Shown: positions 18,076-26,354, counted from the stretch's first letter. The stretch is DNA of 49,656 bases from Candidatus Melainabacteria bacterium (GCA_003258735.1 QHME01000016.1:1-49656), one strand, 5' to 3'. The notes: generated from the letters alone by a model not told the origin. Numbers and translations: made by a program.

Positions 18076-19815
18076 ATGTTAAAAGATTATTTTTTGAATA
18101 AGATTGAAAGTGCAATTGAAAAAGCTGTAGTAGCAGGCAAATTAGGTCAAATGAACGAATACACAAAAGGTTCATTGACAGTTGAAAAACCAAAAAATCC
18201 GGATTTTGGGGATTTAGCGGTAAATGTTTCTTGCCTTGCGCGCTCAGCTCGTATTGCTCCTCCTATGATTGCTAATGCGATTGTTGAATTTATTGACAAA
18301 GAAGATTCTGAATACTCCGTTATCGGAGGTTTTATCAATTTTAAAGCAGGGGATTCGTTGCTGGTAGATTTGATTGGAGAAATTTATTCAAAAAAAGAAA
18401 ACTTTGGTCGACCTGAAAATATTGAAAAAGAAAAAATTATCTTAGAATATATTTCTGCAAACCCAACAGGACCTTTCCATATTGGTCACGGTAGATGGGC
18501 TGCAATGGGTAGTGCTTTGGCAAATCTTTTGAAATTTTATGGGCATGAAGTCTATCAGGAATTTTATATAAATGATGCAGGTTCTCAAATTCAAAAATTA
18601 GGACGTTCTCTTGTTATTCGTGTGAAACAGGAATTGGGTATAAAAATTGATTTTCCTGAAGATGAAATTGAACGTAAGAATTACTATCCTGGAGATTATT
18701 TGATTCCTGTAGCAAAACAATTTTTGGTTGATAAAAAAGATGAACTTGCTGCTGCGAATAATGATGCTGATAAAATAGATTTATCTGTTTATTGTGATTA
18801 TGCAAAGGCTTATGAGGAAAAAGTTCAGCGCGATTTGCTGGACAATTTCAGAGTAAAATTTGATAATTTTTATTCAGAATTGACTTTGCATAAATCAGGC
18901 AAAGTTGATGAATGTGTTGAAAAGCTTCGTAAAAGCGGTAAAATTTACGAAAAAGAAGGTGCTGTTTGGTTTAAATCCTCTGATTACGGTGATGACCAAG
19001 ATAGAGTTATAAAAAAAGCTGATGGTTCAAATACTTATTTGACAGCTGATATTGCTTATCACGTTGATAAATTGGAACGTGGTTTTGACAGAATGATTAA
19101 CATTTGGGGAGCAGACCACCATGGTTATGTGGCTAGAGTTAAGGCATCAATTGAGGCTTTAGGCTATGACCCAAATAAATTGGAAGTATTACTAGGTCAA
19201 TTGGTAAATCTTGTGATTAACGGTAATGAAGTTCGTATGGGTAAACGTAAAAATATGGTTACTCTTGAAGATTTGATTGACGAGGTTGGAGTTGATGCTA
19301 CCAGATTTTGGATGGCAATGAGAAATATTGATACAACTTTGGATTTCGATATTGAACTTGCTAAAACAAATTCAGATGAAAACCCTGTGTTCTATGTACA
19401 ATACGCTCACGCAAGGGCTTGTTCTATTATCAGAAATGCTACAAATGATAAAGTTGATACAGAAACCGGCAAAACAATTCCTGCTGTTATTTCAGAAACT
19501 GAATTTGAAAAACTTGTTTCAGAATTCGATAAAAACATTGCAGGTTTAGCAGTCAAAGATGCAAGAAAATTGGTATTAAAACTCGAAGAATTTAAACCGT
19601 TAATTGTGGCATCTGCTCAAACAAGACAAGTTTATACAATTTGTCGTTATGTTCAAGAATTGGCTGCCGAGTTCCATTCATTCTATAATTCAACTCGTGT
19701 AATTACTGATGATGTGGCTGTAACAAAATCAAGATTAGCTTTGGTTTGGGCATTCAAGACTGTATTGTCAAATGCTTTGGCTATCCTTGCTGTTAATGCA
19801 CCTGAACGTATGTAA
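18076..19815 (+). CDS. argS: Arginyl-tRNA synthetase
   Basis: 579 residues, normal length for a class Ia ArgRS. The N-terminal Add-1 domain (FGDLAVNVSC) is followed by the HIGH motif GPFHIGHGR (HIGH at 135-138), AINDAG-like YINDAGSQIQ, and the KMSKS-equivalent loop reduced to MGKRKNMVTL, which is common in ArgRS. The anticodon-binding DALR domain ends with the family's LAVNAPERM. It charges tRNA-Arg. AGAGGT lies six bases before the ATG. Monocistronic here. Confidence 0.96.
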   Translation: MLKDYFLNKIESAIEKAVVAGKLGQMNEYTKGSLTVEKPKNPDFGDLAVNVSCLARSARIAPPMIANAIVEFIDKEDSEYSVIGGFINFKAGDSLLVDLIGEIYSKKENFGRPENIEKEKIILEYISANPTGPFHIGHGRWAAMGSALANLLKFYGHEVYQEFYINDAGSQIQKLGRSLVIRVKQELGIKIDFPEDEIERKNYYPGDYLIPVAKQFLVDKKDELAAANNDADKIDLSVYCDYAKAYEEKVQRDLLDNFRVKFDNFYSELTLHKSGKVDECVEKLRKSGKIYEKEGAVWFKSSDYGDDQDRVIKKADGSNTYLTADIAYHVDKLERGFDRMINIWGADHHGYVARVKASIEALGYDPNKLEVLLGQLVNLVINGNEVRMGKRKNMVTLEDLIDEVGVDATRFWMAMRNIDTTLDFDIELAKTNSDENPVFYVQYAHARACSIIRNATNDKVDTETGKTIPAVISETEFEKLVSEFDKNIAGLAVKDARKLVLKLEEFKPLIVASAQTRQVYTICRYVQELAAEFHSFYNSTRVITDDVAVTKSRLALVWAFKTVLSNALAILAVNAPERM

Positions 19816-19835
19816 TGTGGAATGAAGGTTCAAAT

Positions 19836-19962
19836 ATGGCAATAAATACAGAATATTTACAACGTTGTCTTTTAACTTGTTGATATAAATATGTTTGACT
19901 CACTTCCGGAGTCATTTAAGCAGGAAGTGTTGGAAAACTACATTGTTTTTTATAAAAAATAA
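19836..19962 (+). pseudogene. Remnant of a HEPN/MNT nucleotidyltransferase pair, internally deleted
   Basis: An ATG at 19836, with AAGG 8 bases upstream, opens 15 codons (MAINTEYLQRCLLTC, then stop) that look like the start of a HEPN/HI0074-type nucleotidyltransferase-partner protein. From 19876, in another frame, LVDINMFDSLPESFKQEVLE continues to NYIVFYKK and a stop at 19962, which looks like the C-terminus of an MNT-type nucleotidyltransferase. The simplest reading is that one deletion removed the end of the first gene and most of the second, in the usual HEPN-then-MNT order. The match is from memory of the families and the fragments are short. Confidence 0.5.
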
Positions 19963-19969
19963 ACCAAAT

Positions 19970-20231
19970 AAAAAACCGTACCACTGTCTATCGAAATTTA
20001 TAAACAAGTTGTCCTTTGATAGTTTCTCCTTCAACATCTAAAACACCCACAAGGTCAATCTTAATGCTGCTGAGTTTCCCCCCTGACATGGTTCGAAAGT
20101 TTGTGCCATCTTAGCTATTGCTATCTACGATTCTATCAAATTTCAAAGTGCTTATAAACCCCTCACAACAGGCTCTGCACCCCGCATAAGCTTCGGGTCA
20201 AGAGATTGCAAATCCCCGTGGAGTACGGCTT
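19970..20231 (-). ncRNA. ffs: Large (Alu-domain) signal recognition particle RNA
   Basis: Read on the minus strand, the transcript contains CGAACCATGTCAGG, then GGGGAAACTC, then AGCAGCATTAAG: the SRP domain IV hairpin, with the CAGG/AGCA symmetric loop and a GAAA tetraloop on a GGG/CTC stem. The 5' part has a GGGAT-TTGCA-ATCTC hairpin followed by CCCG...CGGG, as in the Alu domain of Bacillus-type scRNA. The 5' end AAGCCGTAC pairs with 3' GTACGGTTT, closing the molecule, and a T-run follows as terminator. Length is about 262 bases, matching the large bacterial class rather than the ~100-base 4.5S RNA. It binds Ffh for co-translational membrane targeting. Confidence 0.88.
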
Positions 20232-20267
20232 ATTCTTACTATATCACAAATATTTGATTTATGGCAA
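20231..20267 (-). promoter_or_regulatory. Promoter of the SRP RNA gene
   Basis: On the minus strand, TTGCCA (20267-20262), an 18-base spacer and TATAGT (20243-20238) place the start near 20231, exactly where the terminal helix of the SRP RNA begins. The -35 box overlaps the last codons of the pilin-like gene. Confidence 0.75.
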
Positions 20268-20963
20268 TTTTTTGAAATAAGTATTATCTTTCATTGCGTA
20301 ATACGCACATCCTATGCCGTTTCGTCTGTCGTTACTATTTTTATTGCAGTAGGTTTCAGCAGAATATGTTGTTCCAGCTGCTCCCATTGGAACAAGTTCA
20401 TATCCTCCTTCTTTTTCAGATTCTTTTAACTCAAATGTGAATAAGTCATGACCCCATGCATTTGGTTTTTGACTTTTTCCGTTGATATCTATACTGACTT
20501 TTTTAGTTCCTGTAATATCAAAAGTTATAAGCATTCCGTTTTGAAGATAGAATTGTCCATCATCCAGTGGAACTGTGTTAATTGAGTCTGTTGTTTTTGA
20601 ATAGTTGGTATATTTATCGTCTTGATTAAATTTTGAACTGTCACTAGTTCTTCTGGTTATGCAATATTGAGTGTCTACGGCAACATTATTTGCATCCCCG
20701 CAGTCTGTTACCGAATTAAAATATTTTATGAAACTCTTATATAAGGATTGGTCATTGTTAAGATTTCCGCGTTCATCATCGGCATTGTATTCTTTTACCA
20801 TTCTTGCAAGTATTGAATATCCTTCCTTAAATTGCGACTGCAATTTTATATGGTTTAGATTTGTTAATAATGCAGGGATTGTGAGTGCTGCAACAACTCC
20901 GATAATCCCCAGTGTTATCAATACTTCTGCCAATGTAAATGCGTTTGATTTTAATTGTTTCAT
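20259..20963 (-). CDS. Type IV pilin / type II pseudopilin-like protein
   Basis: 234 residues. The N-terminus SNAFTLAEVLITLGIIGVVAA is a class III prepilin leader: processing would occur just before FTLAE, although the usual Gly at -1 is Ala here, with Glu at +5 and a hydrophobic helix after. The C-terminal globular part carries several Cys (TDCGD, YCITRR, YCNKN, IGCAYY). Such proteins assemble into surface fibres or secretion pseudopili after cleavage by PilD; no assembly genes are in this window, so it is an isolated minor pilin. AAAGGAG lies five bases before the ATG. Confidence 0.88.
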   Translation of the reverse strand: MKQLKSNAFTLAEVLITLGIIGVVAALTIPALLTNLNHIKLQSQFKEGYSILARMVKEYNADDERGNLNNDQSLYKSFIKYFNSVTDCGDANNVAVDTQYCITRRTSDSSKFNQDDKYTNYSKTTDSINTVPLDDGQFYLQNGMLITFDITGTKKVSIDINGKSQKPNAWGHDLFTFELKESEKEGGYELVPMGAAGTTYSAETYCNKNSNDRRNGIGCAYYAMKDNTYFKKLP

Positions 20964-21016
20964 ACTTACTCCTTTATGAATAAAAATTATTTATATGTAA
21001 TTTAATCTACTTATAT

Positions 21017-21052
21017 ATAGTCTAATATAACTAATTTTACAATTAAAGTCAA
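21017..21052 (-). promoter_or_regulatory. Sigma70 promoter of the pilin-like gene
   Basis: Minus strand: TTGACT (21052-21047), 17-base spacer, TATATT (21029-21024). Transcription would start near 21017, giving a ~54-base leader with a Shine-Dalgarno site. It interleaves with the divergent promoter of the small HTH-like gene. Confidence 0.65.
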
Positions 21053-21072
21053 ACTAATTTATAATTCTAGGA
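21036..21072 (+). promoter_or_regulatory. Leaderless promoter of the small HTH-like gene
   Basis: TTTACA (21036-21041), 18-base spacer, TATAAT (21060-21065), then six bases and ATG at 21072. Transcription would start on the A of the start codon. This spacing is the main reason to prefer the ATG at 21072 over the one at 21087. Confidence 0.65.
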
Positions 21073-21302
21073 TGGTAATAAATGATATGACAGATTATCA
21101 GTTGGTTAAATTTTTGTTAAATAAGGAGTATATGCTCCAAAAAGATTTATCCGACAAATTGAATGAATGTACAGGCAAAAATACTAAGCCTGCGAATTTT
21201 TCTGCCAAATTAAAACGTGAGTACCTAACATTTAAAGACTTGAAAAATATTTGCGAAATTCTTGGTTATGATTTGCTTATTGAAAAGCGTACTCAAAGAT
21301 AA
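21072..21302 (+). CDS. Small helix-turn-helix-like protein
   Basis: 76 residues. The pattern LQKDLSDKLNECTGKNTKPANFSAKLKREYLTFKDLKNICEILGYDLLIEKR resembles the helical core of Xre/Cro-like DNA-binding domains with a C-terminal YDLLIEKR strand, seen in small phage- or plasmid-type regulators. It diverges from the pilin-like gene and their promoters interleave, so it may regulate that gene or itself; that is inference. The nearby hairpin AGGTA-TATAAAT-TTACCT at 21313-21330 is too weak to call a terminator firmly. Confidence 0.6.
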   Translation: MVINDMTDYQLVKFLLNKEYMLQKDLSDKLNECTGKNTKPANFSAKLKREYLTFKDLKNICEILGYDLLIEKRTQR

Positions 21303-21403
21303 TTGATTTTTAAGGTATATAAATTTACCTCTTTCAAATAACCGTATTTACTAATGAATTAATTCTTTCAAGATTTATCTTTTATTTTGAAAGGAGTATT
21401 TTT

Positions 21404-21799
21404 ATGACAGAGCGTTTAGAATTATATAAATGTGAAACTTGCGGAAACCTTGTAGAGGTGATTTTGCCATCGGTTGGTGAACTTGTATGTTGTGGACATC
21501 CGATGACACGCTTGATTCCTGAGATTTCTGATGATGATATGAGTGAAAAACATGTTCCTGTGTTTGTAGAAACTTCTAAAAACGGTTATGAGGTCAGAGT
21601 AGGACGAGCACTGCATCCTATGGTGCCAGAACATTATATTCAATTTGTTGAAACTATTTCTAAAGATAAAAATAATGTGGAATTACAATATTTTACACCT
21701 CAAGATATTCCGATTATGGTTTTGAAAGATAAATTGGGTGTCGAAAAAGCTCGAGCTTTTTGTAATATTCATGGTCTGTGGGAAGGCTATAGTGCTTGA
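21404..21799 (+). CDS. Desulfoferrodoxin / superoxide reductase
   Basis: 131 residues with both iron centres of a two-domain superoxide reductase. The desulforedoxin domain has C10, C13, C29 and C30 (CETC, VCC). The neelaredoxin domain has H50 (SEKHVP), H71, H77 (LHPMVPEH), C120 and H123 (CNIHG). The catalytic-loop Glu48-Lys49 pair is kept. It reduces superoxide to peroxide without making oxygen, a feature of anaerobes. AAAGGAG precedes the ATG; upstream CTTTCAA (21365-21371) could pair with TTGAAAG (21387-21393) over part of that site. Ferritin follows 14 bases later. Confidence 0.95.
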   Translation: MTERLELYKCETCGNLVEVILPSVGELVCCGHPMTRLIPEISDDDMSEKHVPVFVETSKNGYEVRVGRALHPMVPEHYIQFVETISKDKNNVELQYFTPQDIPIMVLKDKLGVEKARAFCNIHGLWEGYSA

Positions 21800-21813
21800 T
21801 TTTAGGAGGAAAA

Positions 21814-22320
21814 ATGATTAGTGATAAAATTAGAGATATTCTTAATGAACAAATTAATAAGGAATTTTATTCCGCGTATTTATATCTTTCAATGTCGGCT
21901 TATTTTTCTGAAATTGGTCTATATGGCTTTTCAAACTGGACTAAAATCCAGTCTAAAGAAGAAATTGACCATGGAATGATATTATTTGAGTATGTTTTAG
22001 GCAGAAATTCTCAAATTCATCTTGCGCAGATTTCAATGCCTGTTTTTGATATGAATAGTCCGTTAGATGTTTTTGAGCAAATTTATAAGCATGAGCGCTC
22101 AATAACAACAGCTATTGACGCTGTTGTTGCAATGACGGAAGGCGAATGTGATTTATCGACGCGCAATTTTATAGATTGGTATTTGAAAGAACAAATAGAA
22201 GAAGAAACTGCTGTTTCTCGCATAATTGCTAAACTAAAGGCTTTTGGCGCAGAAAAATCTGCACTTTATTTGATAGATAGAGAATTATCCAATAGAGAAT
22301 ATTCTTCTCCGAATTACTAA
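21814..22320 (+). CDS. Ferritin (FtnA-type, non-haem)
   Basis: 168 residues from the ATG at 21814, which has AGGAGG four bases upstream; a TTG at 21796 would overlap the previous stop and lacks a site. Ferroxidase-centre ligands are visible: E17 (NKEFYSAYLYL), E50 and H53 (SKEEIDHGM), plus acidic residues in the third and fourth helices (EGECD, KEQIEEE). It oxidises and stores iron. Coupling with superoxide reductase fits a defence that removes superoxide and sequesters the iron that would react with the peroxide made. Confidence 0.95.
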   Translation: MISDKIRDILNEQINKEFYSAYLYLSMSAYFSEIGLYGFSNWTKIQSKEEIDHGMILFEYVLGRNSQIHLAQISMPVFDMNSPLDVFEQIYKHERSITTAIDAVVAMTEGECDLSTRNFIDWYLKEQIEEETAVSRIIAKLKAFGAEKSALYLIDRELSNREYSSPNY

Positions 22321-22351
22321 AGGTGTAGAATATTGCGGTTTTGTAAACAAT

Positions 22352-22387
22352 TTGTCTAATCAAAAAAAATATTTTATTATATGAATA
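22352..22387 (+). promoter_or_regulatory. Leaderless promoter of the hybrid kinase gene
   Basis: TTGTCT (22352-22357), 17-base spacer, TATTAT (22375-22380), six bases, then ATG at 22387. The upstream in-frame ATG at 22381 lies between the -10 and the predicted +1, so it should not be in the transcript. Confidence 0.55.
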
Positions 22388-23967
22388 TGAATTTAGGGAA
22401 AATATTATACGTTGATGATGATAAATTGTTGACTTCAACTTTTACTACGCTTATGAAAGTTGAAGGCTTTAAGGATGTTGTTGTGTTTAACAATCCTATT
22501 GAGGCTGTAGAATATTTAAAAACAGAAACTCCTGATTTGATTATTTCGGACTTTTTGATGCCTGAAATGAACGGTTTGGAGTTTTTGCGCGAAGCAAAAA
22601 AATTGTATCCTGAAACAAGTATGATTCTTTTGACAGCTTATGCTGATAAGGAAAATGCCATAAAAACGATTAATGAAATCGGAGTTTACAAGTATATTGA
22701 AAAACCTTGGGATAACGACGATTTGATTATGAATATTAAAAACGGTATTGAGCGTAGTCATTTGCTTGCTGATTTAAGAGATAAAATTGCGCAATTGGAA
22801 GATGCAAAAGCTCAACTTACTAAGTATTCTGAAAAGCTGGAAGAACTTGTTGCAGAGCGTACTAAAGCATTGACACTTGCTAATATGAAGTTGTCAGGTA
22901 TTATTAATTATTGTGCAGATGGCATTATTATTATTGATTCACAAGGTAATATCGAACAGGTAAATCCTGCTAGTGAAAATATGGTTGGTCTATCAGCTGA
23001 TGCTATTTGCAAAAAGAAAATTCAAGAAATTGCATATACCGATAATCCTAAATTCAATAAAGCTCCGAAATCTTCTGTTAAATCTTCAATTTTAGGGTTG
23101 TCTTGTGAAAATTCTGAATTTTTGTTGAGAGATTTGTATATCAGAAATGTCTTGAATAATGAGGCTATTCCTGTTGAGATTAATTTTGCATCATTATCAA
23201 ATGAATATTCTGATGATGAAAAATTTGTCGGTGTTATCAGAAACTTTAGTGTTCAAAAAGAAACTGAACGCTTGAGAGATGATTTCATTGCGACATTGAC
23301 ACATGATTTGAGAACTCCGCTTTTGGCAGCTATTCAGACTTTGAAATTCTTTTTGGATGGCTCATTGGGAGAGCTTAAAGATCAGCAAAAAGTTTTGCTT
23401 TCAACTATGCTCCAAAGTAATGAAGATTTGTTGGGGCTTGTTAATGCATTGCTTGAAGTTTACAGATTTGAGAGTGGAAAGTTATCACTTTGTAAAACAG
23501 TATTCAATATTAAAGATTTAGTTACTCAATGCTATGAAGAACTTGAGCCACTATCAAAGAAAAAAGATATATCTTTCAATCTTCACTGTGAAGTTGATGA
23601 TGAGTTGTTAATTGATGCCGACCGTGCTGAAATTAAACGTGTAATTACAAATTTGTGCGGAAATGCTCTAAATTACACGAATAAAGGTGGAACAATTGAT
23701 ATTCATGTCAAGGCACAGTCAGGAGATTTGATTTTTTCAGTGATTGATAATGGGAACGGTATTCCAAAAGAGGATTTACCTCATTTGTTTATGAGATTTT
23801 CTCAAGGAACAAGTAAGAAACGTTCAACAGGAACAGGTTTGGGGCTATATTTGTCTCGTCAAATTATAGAGGCTCATGGTGGCAAAATTTGGGTTGAAAG
23901 TAAAGTTAATAAAGGTAGTGAATTTTCGTTTTTGCTTACTAATGTAGTTGCAAAATCAAGAGTATAA
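22387..23967 (+). CDS. Response regulator - PAS - histidine kinase hybrid
   Basis: 526 residues from ATG 22387. An N-terminal receiver domain (~3-120) has VDDD, phospho-acceptor D55 (IISDFLMPEMNG), LTAY and IEKPW. A coiled-coil linker (~125-165) leads to a PAS domain (~165-290), a HisKA domain with H306 (FIATLTHDLRTPL) and a HATPase domain (NxGNGIP, GTGLGLYLSRQI). There is no membrane segment, so it senses inside the cell. It is 12 bases upstream of a LuxR-type regulator, the probable partner. Stimulus unknown. Confidence 0.92.
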   Translation: MNLGKILYVDDDKLLTSTFTTLMKVEGFKDVVVFNNPIEAVEYLKTETPDLIISDFLMPEMNGLEFLREAKKLYPETSMILLTAYADKENAIKTINEIGVYKYIEKPWDNDDLIMNIKNGIERSHLLADLRDKIAQLEDAKAQLTKYSEKLEELVAERTKALTLANMKLSGIINYCADGIIIIDSQGNIEQVNPASENMVGLSADAICKKKIQEIAYTDNPKFNKAPKSSVKSSILGLSCENSEFLLRDLYIRNVLNNEAIPVEINFASLSNEYSDDEKFVGVIRNFSVQKETERLRDDFIATLTHDLRTPLLAAIQTLKFFLDGSLGELKDQQKVLLSTMLQSNEDLLGLVNALLEVYRFESGKLSLCKTVFNIKDLVTQCYEELEPLSKKKDISFNLHCEVDDELLIDADRAEIKRVITNLCGNALNYTNKGGTIDIHVKAQSGDLIFSVIDNGNGIPKEDLPHLFMRFSQGTSKKRSTGTGLGLYLSRQIIEAHGGKIWVESKVNKGSEFSFLLTNVVAKSRV

Positions 23968-23979
23968 AAGGCGGTTTGT

Positions 23980-24654
23980 ATGTCGAAAAGTATTAAAGTT
24001 ACAATAATAGAAGACCATGACATGACAAGAATGGGGTTATCTTTTGCTTTGTCAAATAATGAGTCCATAGAAGTTTTGGGTACGGCTTCTGATGGAATGG
24101 AAGGTGTTGAGCAAGCTTTAGATTTGAAACCAGACCTTGTTATTATGGATATTGGGTTGCCAACAATTGATGGTATTGAAGCAACAAGAAAAATTAAAAA
24201 TTCCATGCCTGAAATTAAGGTTTTAATGAATACTTCGCGTGATAACGAAGATGATATTTTGGATTCATTTGCCGCAGGCGCTGATGGATATATTACCAAA
24301 GGTGCGACATCAGAGCAAACAATCTCTGCAATTAAAGCTGTTAGCGAAGGTGTAGGTTGGCTTGATCCTGCAATTGCTCGTGTTGTATTGTCAAATATTA
24401 GAAAAAATAATCCGGTGGAATCTAAAACTGGTGTTATTAATTATCAAAAAGGTAAAAATTTGTATGGCTTAACAGAGCGTGAAATGGAAGTTTTGGCTTT
24501 GCTTGTTGAAGGTTTGAAAAATCCGCAAATTTCTAAAAAATTGGTTATTACAATTGCTACAACAAAAACCCATGTGCATAATATTTTGCAAAAATTGTAT
24601 GTAAAAACTCGTTCAAAGGCTGTTGCAACGGCTATGAAAGATGGACTTGTTTAA
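23980..24654 (+). CDS. NarL/FixJ-family response regulator
   Basis: 224 residues. Receiver: EDHD near the N-terminus, D57 (LVIMDIGLPTIDG), switch Thr region (MNTSRD) and Lys in GYITKGA. C-terminal LuxR-type HTH (~157-222): LTEREMEVLALLVEGLKNPQ ... TTKTHVHNILQKLYVKTRSKAV. It should bind DNA when phosphorylated by the preceding kinase. The start has a weak GGCGG site. The following lipoprotein gene starts 16 bases downstream and may share the transcript. Confidence 0.92.
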   Translation: MSKSIKVTIIEDHDMTRMGLSFALSNNESIEVLGTASDGMEGVEQALDLKPDLVIMDIGLPTIDGIEATRKIKNSMPEIKVLMNTSRDNEDDILDSFAAGADGYITKGATSEQTISAIKAVSEGVGWLDPAIARVVLSNIRKNNPVESKTGVINYQKGKNLYGLTEREMEVLALLVEGLKNPQISKKLVITIATTKTHVHNILQKLYVKTRSKAVATAMKDGLV

Positions 24655-24670
24655 GTAAAGGTGTTTTTTG

Positions 24671-26092
24671 ATGGATAAAAGGCTTTTGGTTTTATCGTTA
24701 ATATTGTGTTGTTGCTTTAAACCTTTAGTTTCTTGTGCAAAAAATCCGTTTGAAAAAGACACTCGAGCAAGAGAATTAAAATATCAATATCAAGTATTAA
24801 AAGATGATGAAAAATACAAAATGGAAGGTAAAATTCTTAACCTAACACCATCTGGGTATATGACGGTTGAAGAGTATGAAAATTTATCTGAATATAAAGA
24901 TAAAAATAATTTACAGTTAGATATTCCTAAAATTCAGACTCCATCAGATTTTAAATACATTCCTCATCCGACCTATCGAATTGTAAAATATAATGACCCT
25001 CCCGGTGCTGCTGAATTAAGGCTGGGCAAGCGTTTATACCTAAATAGGTTAGTTAACGCGCAGGGGATAGTTTCTCCTGATTATACAAAGTTGGTATATC
25101 CTGCGGTGTATTATTATTCTGATAGTGCATCTGTTGCTTGTGATTTATTTGAAATTCCACTGGATACTGCTGATACAAACTTAAATAGAATTTTAAAAGC
25201 AAATGTTGCAAAGCGACTTCCTGATCCGATTTTATCTACAGATAAATCGATTGATAATTATGCTGCCTTTAGAACCTTGACCCCTGTGGATTTTTCATCT
25301 GATGGAACAAAATTGCTGATAAAGGAAAAAATTGGAAGTCGTGAAGATGGAATTTGGCAAACTTCACTATTTGTTTATGATTTTAACAATAAAGTTGATT
25401 ATGATGTAGATGAAATTCGAGATGCGATTGTTTATTTTTGGAAAGAATATATGGATGTAAATCTTGATGACAACCGTTGGGACATATATCCGCTAGGTTT
25501 TGAAAAAGATGACCCTGAACGTATTATAGTTCAAGCTTTTGCATACACAGGAGAAAAACCGATATTTTTGGGTACTTGGAGTGTTGATTATCAGGGAAAT
25601 CAATCTCGCTTGATTTCTTTTGACAAAAATGTAGAACCCTCTGTTAGTATAAATGGTTATAAAGTTATAAAAGATGGAGTTGAAAGTTTTGATGCTGTTG
25701 AAAAGTTAGAAGAGCTTGAAAAACGTGAAACAAAGCAAATGCGAAAAGATTACAAACAGGCTAGAAAAGAGGCTGTCAATCAAATTAAAGATGAATATAG
25801 TTTTGCTGTCAAAGGGTTAAATCAAGATTACAAGGATGAGTATCGTGATTATCGAAAATTGCGTGCTCTATCTGGGGCAACCGAAAATGTTGAACTACAA
25901 GAAGCATATAAAAAATATTTGATAGATCAATTAAATAAAGATATTAATAAATCTGAAAAACAGATGATAAAACTACAAAAAGAGATAGAAAAAACTGATT
26001 CTAAGTTAGAAAAATTGTATGAAGAAAATGGGCAATCTTCAAAATCTAAAACTTTGCCGAATGTTCAAAATGAAGATACGGCTAAGGGCTAG
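24671..26092 (+). CDS. Predicted lipoprotein with C-terminal coiled coil, function unknown
   Basis: 473 residues from ATG 24671 (AAAGGTG ~8 bases upstream). MDKRLLVLSLILCCCFKPLVSC is a lipoprotein signal with lipobox LVSC and C22 as the lipidated residue. Residues ~90-330 are a mixed alpha/beta domain with repeated motifs such as VDFSSDGTKLLIKEK, reminiscent of a beta-propeller, but I cannot assign a family. Residues ~340-450 are a long charged coiled coil (KQMRKDYKQARKEAVNQIKDEY). It ends the kinase-regulator operon, so it might be an output of, or envelope input to, that system. Its last 11 bases overlap the convergent GIY-YIG gene. Confidence 0.72.
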   Translation: MDKRLLVLSLILCCCFKPLVSCAKNPFEKDTRARELKYQYQVLKDDEKYKMEGKILNLTPSGYMTVEEYENLSEYKDKNNLQLDIPKIQTPSDFKYIPHPTYRIVKYNDPPGAAELRLGKRLYLNRLVNAQGIVSPDYTKLVYPAVYYYSDSASVACDLFEIPLDTADTNLNRILKANVAKRLPDPILSTDKSIDNYAAFRTLTPVDFSSDGTKLLIKEKIGSREDGIWQTSLFVYDFNNKVDYDVDEIRDAIVYFWKEYMDVNLDDNRWDIYPLGFEKDDPERIIVQAFAYTGEKPIFLGTWSVDYQGNQSRLISFDKNVEPSVSINGYKVIKDGVESFDAVEKLEELEKRETKQMRKDYKQARKEAVNQIKDEYSFAVKGLNQDYKDEYRDYRKLRALSGATENVELQEAYKKYLIDQLNKDINKSEKQMIKLQKEIEKTDSKLEKLYEENGQSSKSKTLPNVQNEDTAKG

Positions 26093-26342
26093 AGTTGTTA
26101 ATTAAATCAAGCTTTTGCTTTCTTGAGAGTTTATGTTTAATTCGATATTCTTCTTTTAATGCTTCGGATTTTGTTTCAAACTCTTTTTGCCAAACGATTT
26201 TTAACGGTTTATTTGCTTTTGTATACTTTGCGCCTTTTCCTTCAATGTGGTTTTTGAATCGCTTTTCAACATTATCAGTGTAACCGCAATACAGTGTGTT
26301 TCTTTCCGTTAAAAGAATATAAACAAAGTGCTTTTCGCTCAT
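26082..26342 (-). CDS. GIY-YIG nuclease domain protein (UPF0213/YhbQ-like)
   Basis: 86 residues, a stand-alone GIY-YIG domain: HFVYILLTERNTLYCGYTDN contains the two-tyrosine core (Y8, Y18/Y21), followed by the conserved Arg/Lys-Phe-x-x-His block KRFKNHIEGKGAKYT. Members of this short family are putative endonucleases, perhaps involved in DNA repair; their role is not settled. It is transcribed from a leaderless-type promoter that faces away from nadK, and its end overlaps the convergent lipoprotein gene. Confidence 0.88.
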   Translation of the reverse strand: MSEKHFVYILLTERNTLYCGYTDNVEKRFKNHIEGKGAKYTKANKPLKIVWQKEFETKSEALKEEYRIKHKLSRKQKLDLINNSSP

Positions 26343-26354
26343 AAATCTATTATA
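26342..26354 (-). promoter_or_regulatory. Leaderless promoter of the GIY-YIG gene
   Basis: Minus strand TATAAT at 26354-26349, then six bases (AGATTT), then ATG at 26342. There is no Shine-Dalgarno sequence. The -35 region is weak. Confidence 0.6.

Noticed and set aside
21313..21330. Hairpin AGGTA - TATAAAT - TACCT as terminator of the small HTH-like gene
   Set aside because: Only five base pairs and no T-run of useful length.
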